Source: Acidobacteriota bacterium
GTDB taxonomy: Bacteria; Acidobacteriota; Terriglobia; Acidiferrales; UBA7541
Reading direction: 5' to 3'
DNA: 7,924 nucleotides
Assembly: GCA_016179005.1 (NCBI GenBank)
Contig: JACOSF010000305.1
Coordinates: 1-7,924, forward strand
The notes beneath the pieces were generated by a model. The model saw only the letters and a program-made list of their open reading frames with translations. It had not been told where the DNA came from and searched no databases. This document shows, piece after piece, positions 1 to 5,962 of the stretch (the first letter of the stretch is position 1; the number at the start of each line of letters is the position of its first letter). The position numbers and the translations under genes were made by a program.

Positions 1-808
1 CGACAAACCACGACGTGGAGTGGCCGGGCATGTCGAACTCCGGCACCACACGGATGCCGCGGTCGCGCGCGTAGGCGACTATGTCGCGCACCTGCTCCTG
101 CGTGTAGTAGAGCCCGTCGGAGCCGAACTCGTGCAGCTTGGTCCCGAGGGGTCGGGAGCGGCGGCTTTCCACGCGGAAGCCCTGGTCCTCGCTGAGGTGC
201 CAATGAAAAACATTGAGCTTCACGGCGGCCATGGCGTCGAGGTTGCGCTTGATCACTTCGACGGGTTGCCAGTGGCGGCAGACGTCAATCAGCAAGCCGC
301 GCCAGGGGAAGCGCGGCTGGTCGGTGATATCCGCGAGCGGGAGGTAAGCGCCGGCAGCATCGCGCGCAACAAGCTGAAGAAATGTTTCCAGGCCGCGCAG
401 CGCGCCAACCACGGTGGCGGCTCGCAAGGAGACATGCTGCACGGTGACGCCCAGCGCGTAGGACTCGTCCTCCGCGATGGATTGCACAGCTTCGCCGGGG
501 CCGGCGACTTCAATGACTAGCGTCGCCGCCGCGGCGTCTTTGCCAATGGAATGCGAGAACTCGACGCCGGTGCGTGCCTGAAGCCTGCGCAGGGCGCGCT
601 CGACGCCGCGCAGCAGCCGCGGGTCGCGGTGCCGCGTGACCGCGACCCGGAACGACTTGTCGATTGGCAGGCGTCCTGGATCGATGCGCACCGAGGCGGG
701 CACGGGCATCAGCCTGTGCGGTGGCGCGGTGGTGCCGGCACCCTGCGCCCGCACGGATGCCGGAGAACTCATCCAGAGAATCATCGCAAAAATGTGTGCC
801 GTCCGCAT
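1..808 (-). CDS. GH20 beta-N-acetylhexosaminidase, secreted, 5' part only (runs off left edge)
   Basis: The first 269 residues of a glycoside hydrolase family 20 enzyme, which removes terminal GlcNAc or GalNAc from glycans such as chitin oligomers or glycoproteins. The protein is exported: residues 1-21 form a signal peptide (MRTAH, then a hydrophobic stretch, then SVRA before Gln22). Residues about 35-160 fit the GH20 N-terminal alpha/beta domain (GH20b). The catalytic barrel begins near residue 166 with PRFPWRGLLIDVCRHW, followed by KLNVFHWHLSEDQGFR (197-212) and VVPEFDMPGHS (254-264), all GH20 hallmarks. The catalytic Asp-Glu pair lies further on, outside the window, so activity cannot be judged. 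The ATG at 806-808 was chosen because it starts the signal peptide; an AGGCAGG lies only 2 bases upstream, so the ribosome site is weak. Cys177 sits where Ser or Ala is more usual. The gene follows the receptor gene on the same strand but beyond a terminator, so it probably has its own promoter, which I could not identify. The family call is firm; the substrate is not. Confidence 0.93.
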   Translation of the reverse strand, partial: MRTAHIFAMILWMSSPASVRAQGAGTTAPPHRLMPVPASVRIDPGRLPIDKSFRVAVTRHRDPRLLRGVERALRRLQARTGVEFSHSIGKDAAAATLVIEVAGPGEAVQSIAEDESYALGVTVQHVSLRAATVVGALRGLETFLQLVARDAAGAYLPLADITDQPRFPWRGLLIDVCRHWQPVEVIKRNLDAMAAVKLNVFHWHLSEDQGFRVESRRSRPLGTKLHEFGSDGLYYTQEQVRDIVAYARDRGIRVVPEFDMPGHSTSWFV

Positions 809-935
809 CGCCTGCCTATTCTCAAAGTGCCATCCACAACTCCCGCGGCAACGGAAAGGATACTGCAAAACGCATCCTGCCGTGCGCCTATCCATCCGTT
901 CCACTTCCGCCCGGTCAGGTAGCCGCAGCGGATAC

Positions 936-980
936 AGAAAAAGAGAAGGCCCCGCTCCGATGATCCGGGACGGGGCCTTC
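936..980 (-). terminator. Rho-independent terminator of the TonB-dependent receptor gene
   Basis: A perfect 10-bp inverted repeat, GAAGGCCCCG (945-954) with CGGGGCCTTC (971-980), can extend inward past one mismatch to leave a loop of about six bases. The A5 run at 938-942 reads as a U-tract after the stem on the minus strand, so the hairpin ends transcription coming from the receptor gene, whose stop codon is about 54 bp upstream. On the plus strand the downstream side (GTGTTT) is only weakly T-rich. The hairpin sits in the 225-bp gap between the receptor and the GH20 gene and separates them transcriptionally, unless read-through occurs. Nothing else was recognised in that gap. Confidence 0.85.
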
Positions 981-1033
981 GTGTTTCAGTCGTTTCGAAT
1001 GAGCGGCCGGTCCAAGAACCCGCCGCGATGCGA

Positions 1034-4000
1034 TCAGAACGTTAGCCGGGCGCCAATTTGCATGACGCGCACATCGCCCTGAATCGAGGTGAAGTTGGTC
1101 CAGTTGGCCGGTGGAGTCAGGTTCCGTACTTTCGGATCGAGGCGCAATCCGAAGCCGGTACGGCTGCCGTCCACCCCGCCCATTGCTTGGCGGTTGAAGA
1201 CGTTGAAGACTTCCCAGCGGAGCTGGAGCTTGTGGTTTTCGTTCCACGGCATGTCGAACGTCTTGCTCAAGCCCAGGTCCACGTTGGAGTAACCCGGCAA
1301 GCGGAAGACATTGCGCTGGCCGGTCTCTCCCGGGTAGGCGTTGCGGAAGCTCTGGTAGGCCGTTGTGGGATCGCAGCCGAAGAGCTTCGGCGACGTTGTG
1401 GCATCGCCACGGGTGGGGCACGCGCTGAACGGCGTGACCTGGGTCACGAAGCTCTGCACGTTCCAGTTGGTGGCCCAGCGCGCATCGTCGTACGGGGCGC
1501 TGATGGGCAGGCCGGTATTCCAGCGGTAAATGCCGGAAAGCTGCCAGCCGCCGATGAAGGCGTCTAGTCCGCGATTGATGCTGCTCCCGAAGCGCTTGCC
1601 ACGCCCGAACGGAAATTCGTACACGCCGTTGACGTTGATCTGGTGGCGGAGGTCGAAGTCCGAACTGGAGTAGCCGTCGCGCGGACGGATCGGGTTGAGC
1701 AGGAAGGCTCCGCCGAAGGCGGCGGAATCCTGCAAGCCGGACGCGTTATCCAGCGAATGGGAAAACGTGTAGTTGAAATCCCAGAGCAGGCCATGGATAC
1801 GCTGGCGGACGGCGAAGGAAAGGCCGTGGTAGGTGGACTCGGCAAATGTGCCCCAGGCGGAAAGAGCGCCGTACTGCGGGTTGTAGAATCTGCTGACGCC
1901 GGACGCCTGGTCCATGTCGTCCTGAAGGGAAGTCCAGTCGTTTCCGTAGAAGTTACGCATCACCCAGAAGATCGTCTGGGTAGGCGTGAAGGTGAGCGGC
2001 ATGCAAGTGCCGCCGCAGCCGTAGTAGGCATTCAGTTGCGCAGTTATGCCCGGGAACATGTTTTCAAAGTACGGGATGGGAGTGACCGCCGTGCTGGCGG
2101 GCGGACGGGTCTGCCGGATGGCCTCGAGCTGCGTCGCGGCGGTGTACCAATCCACTTTGGACAGCGGATCCCTGAGGTTGGTGATGGCCATGACGTCGCG
2201 GGTGGCCAGCAGTTTGCGGCCGAGGCGGCCCGTGTAGTTCGCCTGGACCACCAAACCGGCCGGGAGCTCGCGTTCAATCGTGAAGTTCCACACGTAGTTG
2301 ATCGGCGCAGTCAGTTTGGTATCCAGACCGCCTTCAATGCGGCGGCGCATGTCTGAGGGCTGCTGGCGCGGGAAGGTGAGATTACCCGGAACCGTGATCC
2401 CCGGCAGCGGACGAATCTGCTGGTTGTAGCCGGTGAATTGAGGTGCTGGCGCGGTGGTGACGTTGTAGGTGTTGGCGGAAATGGTGGTGTTCGAGGAGAA
2501 GCCGAGCGTGTTGTTCAGGTCGAACAGCACCGCCAGGGCCTGGCCGTAATAGTCATTGGTGATGCCGAAGCCGCCCCGGAGGACGGATTTGCCGCCGCTG
2601 CCGAAGATCAACTGCAGCAGCTTGTTCTCAAAATGCGGCGACCAAGCCGCGGCCACCCGCGGCTGGAAATTGTTCTTGTCCCAATTGTACAGGGAACCCT
2701 TGCCGTTGCCGCCGGCGAGGCTGAGCGTGAGCGGCGGCGCGTAGTTGTTGCCCAGCAAACCGGCATCGATGCGGCGTTGCAAGTAGTCGGCGCCGGAGAT
2801 GTCCGTCACGACGCCGAACCCCTTGGACTCGTACACCGGCTGGCTGAGGCCATACCGCAGGCCGAGTGTAATGGTCAGGTCGCGCCGGATTTTCCAGGAG
2901 TCCTGCGCATAGAAGTCATATTCCCTGGTGTTGAATCTGCGATCAGTGGCAGTGCCGGAGGGCAGCAACGTGCCCGTGGCGCCGAAAGTGAAGCGGGCCG
3001 TGTACTGGCTGTAGCGCCCGATTAACGCCGTCGCCGCATTTTGCGCCTCGGATACCGAGTCCAGAACGTTGATCGGCGTGAGGGCCGCCAATTGCGCACT
3101 GATTGCGTTGGAGACCACCGCACCCGCCTGCTGATAGAACGAGGGATTGGTGATGGCCGAATCGAACGCGCTTCCGAAGCTCACGCGGCTGTTGCCTGTG
3201 ATGCGGACGTTGGTGCCGAAATTGACGGTGTGGTTGCCATGAATCCAGGACACATCGTTCACGAAGTTATGCACCGGCGTGGTGCGCGCCAGCGTGCGTG
3301 CGAAGTTTCTCGGTGAAAAGATGAAGCGGAACGAAATGGCATTGTCCGTACTATCGCCCTGCTGAGAGATCGCCGCGCGGGTCAGACCGTAGCGAAAACT
3401 GTTGACCCAGTTGCGGCCCAGCGTCCAGTTGTGGTTGACGGCGACGCCCCAGGGATGCTCCCAGCGGTTCGGCGCCGGCGTGTTGGGGAAAGCCGGCGCC
3501 AACCCCGTAAGGTCATAGATGAAGTTGGCGCGCACAAACATGCTCATCTTGGAGTTGATGTTCCAGTCGATCTTGGCCACATTGGAGTTCAAATCCACCG
3601 GGGTCGAGGCGTTGAAGCGGAAGCCGCCGGTGTTCAGGCCGTCGCCGGACAGCGGGTCGTTGACGGGATAGGCCGTGGTTGCCGCTTGCAACGCGCTGAC
3701 CGCCGCCGGATTGATCAGGACGGCGGGGAACATCGTGTTGAGGTCCGCCGTGGTCAACGTGATGGTTTGCGTCGCACCACAGCCGGTCACAAGGACAGGG
3801 TTTGTGCAAAACCGTCCGCGGATTTTCATCTGGCCCTGTCCGACGTGCGTCAACGGAACCGTGCGGGTGACCGGTGTTCCGCTGGCGTCGCGGCGCCCTT
3901 CGTAGCTGTAAAAGAAGAACAGCTTGTCCTTCTTGATCGGACCGCCCACGGCTCCGCCGTAGGTGTTGCGGATCAGCTTGGCGCGAGGCACGCCGGCGCG

Positions 4001-4810
4001 GTTGCTGAAGAAATTATTGGAAGTGAAGATGGTGTTGCGGTGATATTCAAAGAGCGCGCCGTGGAAGGTGTTGGTGCCGCTCTTGGTAACCAAATTGATT
4101 TGCGCGGCGGAAGAACGGCCCTGGTTGGCGTTTGCGTTCACCGTGGTGACGCGGAATTCCTCGATGGCCTCGGCGTTCAGACGGAGCACCACGCCGGTGA
4201 GCGAATTGCTCTGCGCATCGTTGACGTCCACGCCGTCCAGCGTGATGTTGGACTGGTCGCTGCGCGCACCCGCCACATAGCCCTGCGCATTGGGTGAACC
4301 GGTCACGCCAGCTTGCAGGGTGAGCAACCCGGTAATGTTGCGCGCTTCCAGGGGCAACTGGTTGATCTGCTGGTTGACGAAGTTATGACCCAGGGTGGCG
4401 TCCTCCGTGTTCGCCTGGATTCCTGTCGTGGCCGACGCGACCTCCACGATGGTGGTCACTTCACCGACCTCCAGCTTGACGTCCACGTCGGCGATGGCGC
4501 CCACCAGCGCCTTCACCGGGCTGACCACGCTTTTCTTGAATCCCGGCGAATGAACCTCCAGCTTATATTCGCCGGGTGGAATCAGCTCAAAACCGTACGC
4601 ACCTGTCGATGTGGTCGGCTGCGTGCGCGTGTAATTTGTCTTCAGATTTGTGATGATGACTGTCGCATTGGGGACCACGGCCCCCGTCGCGTCCATCACC
4701 GTGCCTCGAATCGTCGACGCCCCTGCTTGTGCCCAGGCAGATCCAGCGCACAACAGAATCGCCAGAGAGAAAAGCAATGCCACCCACAACCCTCGTGTCG
4801 GAAACCTCAC
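1034..4810 (-). CDS. TonB-dependent outer-membrane receptor with carboxypeptidase-regulatory-like domain (Oar-like)
   Basis: A 1258-residue outer-membrane active transporter, energised from the inner membrane by TonB-ExbBD; the ligand is unknown. Residues 1-27 are a signal peptide ending GSAWA before Gln28. Residues about 32-118 form a carboxypeptidase-regulatory-like beta-sandwich (IRGTVMDATGAVVPNATV, then STGAYGFELIPPGEYKLEV). A plug domain follows (about 140-245) with ITLDGVDVNDA and NLVTKSGTN. The large beta-barrel opens with GGAVGGPIKKDKLFFFYSYE (285-304) and ends in IGARLTF, whose terminal Phe fits a barrel-assembly signal. This architecture is typical of the very large receptors abundant in Acidobacteriota, where many sit beside glycan-degrading genes; the enzymes on both sides suggest a sugar ligand, by inference only. 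No SusD-like partner is present. The start is GTG, supported by GGAGGT five bases upstream and by the signal peptide. The mature protein has exactly six Cys in three close pairs (335/344, 932/936, 1131/1146). The reading frame is intact, without frameshift. Confidence 0.95.
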   Translation of the reverse strand: MRFPTRGLWVALLFSLAILLCAGSAWAQAGASTIRGTVMDATGAVVPNATVIITNLKTNYTRTQPTTSTGAYGFELIPPGEYKLEVHSPGFKKSVVSPVKALVGAIADVDVKLEVGEVTTIVEVASATTGIQANTEDATLGHNFVNQQINQLPLEARNITGLLTLQAGVTGSPNAQGYVAGARSDQSNITLDGVDVNDAQSNSLTGVVLRLNAEAIEEFRVTTVNANANQGRSSAAQINLVTKSGTNTFHGALFEYHRNTIFTSNNFFSNRAGVPRAKLIRNTYGGAVGGPIKKDKLFFFYSYEGRRDASGTPVTRTVPLTHVGQGQMKIRGRFCTNPVLVTGCGATQTITLTTADLNTMFPAVLINPAAVSALQAATTAYPVNDPLSGDGLNTGGFRFNASTPVDLNSNVAKIDWNINSKMSMFVRANFIYDLTGLAPAFPNTPAPNRWEHPWGVAVNHNWTLGRNWVNSFRYGLTRAAISQQGDSTDNAISFRFIFSPRNFARTLARTTPVHNFVNDVSWIHGNHTVNFGTNVRITGNSRVSFGSAFDSAITNPSFYQQAGAVVSNAISAQLAALTPINVLDSVSEAQNAATALIGRYSQYTARFTFGATGTLLPSGTATDRRFNTREYDFYAQDSWKIRRDLTITLGLRYGLSQPVYESKGFGVVTDISGADYLQRRIDAGLLGNNYAPPLTLSLAGGNGKGSLYNWDKNNFQPRVAAAWSPHFENKLLQLIFGSGGKSVLRGGFGITNDYYGQALAVLFDLNNTLGFSSNTTISANTYNVTTAPAPQFTGYNQQIRPLPGITVPGNLTFPRQQPSDMRRRIEGGLDTKLTAPINYVWNFTIERELPAGLVVQANYTGRLGRKLLATRDVMAITNLRDPLSKVDWYTAATQLEAIRQTRPPASTAVTPIPYFENMFPGITAQLNAYYGCGGTCMPLTFTPTQTIFWVMRNFYGNDWTSLQDDMDQASGVSRFYNPQYGALSAWGTFAESTYHGLSFAVRQRIHGLLWDFNYTFSHSLDNASGLQDSAAFGGAFLLNPIRPRDGYSSSDFDLRHQINVNGVYEFPFGRGKRFGSSINRGLDAFIGGWQLSGIYRWNTGLPISAPYDDARWATNWNVQSFVTQVTPFSACPTRGDATTSPKLFGCDPTTAYQSFRNAYPGETGQRNVFRLPGYSNVDLGLSKTFDMPWNENHKLQLRWEVFNVFNRQAMGGVDGSRTGFGLRLDPKVRNLTPPANWTNFTSIQGDVRVMQIGARLTF

Positions 4811-4815
4811 AATTC

Positions 4816-4821
4816 ACCTCC
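4816..4821 (-). promoter_or_regulatory. Ribosome binding site of the receptor gene (decides a GTG start)
   Basis: On the minus strand the sequence reads GGAGGT, then GAATT, then GTG. This near-perfect anti-16S match at a good spacing fixes translation at the GTG at 4808-4810 rather than at an internal ATG. Confidence 0.85.
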
Positions 4822-4894
4822 AGGAAATGTTCACCCCTACCCACCCCATTTTATTTCTGTGGTGCAATGGAATGCCCGGCATGCGGAACGAAGT

Positions 4895-4922
4895 AAGGTA
4901 CAAACCGACCGCAAAAACACAA
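4895..4922 (-). promoter_or_regulatory. Alternative candidate promoter for the receptor gene (proximal)
   Basis: On the minus strand TTGTGT (4917-4922) and TACCTT (4895-4900) are separated by 16 bp and would give a leader of about 80 nt. Both boxes are imperfect. It is an alternative to the distal candidate; the sequence alone does not separate the two. Confidence 0.2.
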
Positions 4923-4962
4923 CACTCTTCGTTTCAGTGCCTTGAATCCCCAAGCCACCACA

Positions 4963-4974
4963 AGAGTAGACTCT
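4963..4974. repeat. Short inverted repeat in the divergent promoter region
   Basis: AGAGT (4963-4967), a two-base spacer, then ACTCT (4970-4974) forms a near-perfect 12-bp palindrome in the 294-bp region between the two divergent genes. The same pentamer recurs at 4924-4928 (ACTCT) and 4995-4999 (AGAGT). Its place beside the candidate -10 box would suit a dimeric regulator, but it is short enough to arise by chance. Apart from this and the candidate promoters I see nothing else in 4811-5104. Confidence 0.3.
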
Positions 4975-5002
4975 AACTACCGCAGCGCCGCGCCAGAGTC
5001 AA
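4974..5002 (-). promoter_or_regulatory. Candidate sigma70-type promoter for the receptor gene (distal)
   Basis: On the minus strand TTGACT (4997-5002) is followed after 17 bp by TAGTTA (4974-4979). The -35 box is good (5 of 6) but the -10 box is poor. If used, it would give a leader of roughly 155 nt before the GTG. It overlaps the inverted repeat at 4963-4974, which could then act as an operator. The assignment is tentative because acidobacterial promoters are poorly known. Confidence 0.3.
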
Positions 5003-5104
5003 GGGATTTCGAGAGAACGATGTGGAGGCATCCACCGCGGGTGACGAATGCTCTCCGGCGCGGCTTTCTGGTAGGATGGCTGAGGCACTGTTCTCGACCC
5101 GTCC

Positions 5105-5917
5105 ATGAAAGCTTCCTCCCAACAAAAAGAACCACCATCAGTCGGCTGCGCCGGCGACCGCCGCCCAATCTTCTTCTGGAGGGTGTCCACGCAGTTGTGT
5201 TCCTTGCTGGTCGTGTGCGTTCTCCTTGTGGGTCTGCCGGCCGCGGCGCAGGCGCAGGAGTTCTGGGTCAAGAAGAACTACAAGACGTGGACGGAGAAGG
5301 AATGCCGCAAGATGCTGGAGGATTCGCCCTGGGCGAAAACTCGCGTGATTGGCAAGGCCGTGCTGCAAGAACTGGCCACGCGCACCTTCGAGCGCGCTCG
5401 CGAGAACACGCCGCAAATTGAATATCGCATTCAGCTCCGCTCGGCCCGGCCGCTGCGCCAAGCGCTGGTTCGCCTGCAGATGCTTGCCGCCGGATACGAG
5501 AAGCTCGACGCTGAACAGCGAAAAGCTCTTGATGAGCAAGCGGAGAAGTTTCTGGCGGCGCAGTTTCCGGATTCCGTCGTCCTTTACGTTGAGTACTCCA
5601 CCAATATGCCCGGCTTCGCACGGGATTTGGTCAACTACTGGCGCACGCGGACCACAGGCCTCCTGCAGGATGTGCGGCTGCACACGCCCCGCGGCGGCCA
5701 ACTCTCTCTGCTCAGATTCGTTCACGCCGGGGGCGATGTCGGCGCTTTCCAGTTGACCTTCGCGCGCCAAGCCGGCGGACAGCCCATCTTGCTCCCGCGG
5801 GATGACGAGTTGCAATTGGAGTTCAATCACCCCACCATCGGCGCTGTCACCGGCGAACGGGTTCTCATTGTGTTCAAGGTCCGCGACCTGCTCATGGACG
5901 GCGTGCCGAACTACTAA
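5105..5917 (+). CDS. Secreted protein of unknown function with WTEKEC...DSPWAK motif
   Basis: A 270-residue exported protein whose function I do not recognise. An arginine-containing N-terminal stretch precedes a hydrophobic core (about 31-44) and PAAAQA before Gln51, so a signal peptidase I site after Ala50 is likely; no lipobox is seen. The mature part starts with EFWVKKNYKTWTEKEC (52-67) and MLEDSPWAKTR (70-80). A Trp-Cys-SPWA motif of this kind recurs, from memory, in acidobacterial hypothetical proteins that end, as here, in a beta strand of the form VLIVFKVRDLLMDGVPNY. The middle (about 100-150) is charged and helical; the C-terminal half looks beta-rich. The ATG at 5105 is the only ATG option, since an in-frame stop lies at 5081-5083, but it lacks a clear Shine-Dalgarno and gives an unusually long pre-hydrophobic region. 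A GTG at 5183 has GGAGG directly against it, too close to be convincing. The gene is divergent from the receptor and convergent with the hydrolase, so it is probably transcribed alone. Confidence 0.82.
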   Translation: MKASSQQKEPPSVGCAGDRRPIFFWRVSTQLCSLLVVCVLLVGLPAAAQAQEFWVKKNYKTWTEKECRKMLEDSPWAKTRVIGKAVLQELATRTFERARENTPQIEYRIQLRSARPLRQALVRLQMLAAGYEKLDAEQRKALDEQAEKFLAAQFPDSVVLYVEYSTNMPGFARDLVNYWRTRTTGLLQDVRLHTPRGGQLSLLRFVHAGGDVGAFQLTFARQAGGQPILLPRDDELQLEFNHPTIGAVTGERVLIVFKVRDLLMDGVPNY

Positions 5918-5922
5918 TCCAT

Positions 5923-5955
5923 CCGGGAAGGAAACTCGTTTCTTCGCCTCCCCGG
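5923..5955. terminator. Possible terminator hairpin between convergent genes
   Basis: Just after the stop of the plus-strand gene, CCGGG (5923-5927) can pair with CCCGG (5951-5955), and inside it GAAGGAAA (5927-5934) can pair with TTTCTTC (5939-5945), leaving one bulged base, an asymmetric internal loop and a CTCG loop. A short pyrimidine stretch (CTCTCTTTC) follows on the plus strand. The hairpin lies in the 45-bp gap between two convergent genes, where a shared terminator is expected, but the T-tract is weak. Confidence 0.35.
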
Positions 5956-5962
5956 CTCTCTT

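Noticed and set aside
20..520. Plus-strand open frame of 166 codons at the left edge
   Set aside because: The opposite strand encodes unmistakable GH20 motifs throughout this stretch, so this frame is a shadow.
1643..2356. Plus-strand open frame of 237 codons inside the receptor gene
   Set aside because: It is the antisense shadow of barrel-coding sequence, with no signal peptide, domain or convincing ribosome site.
3431..4297. Plus-strand open frame of 288 codons inside the receptor gene
   Set aside because: It is antisense to a well-supported receptor coding region, shows no recognisable domain and has the Arg/Val/Gly-rich make-up of a GC-rich shadow frame.
4942..4972. Plus-strand promoter TTGAAT ... 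TAGACT for the secreted-protein gene
   Set aside because: The spacing is 19 bp and the -10 match is only partial, so it is not distinguishable from chance.
5138..5830. Minus-strand open frame of 230 codons opposite the secreted-protein gene
   Set aside because: The plus strand gives a protein with a signal peptide and ordered motifs; the minus frame has none and would collide with it.
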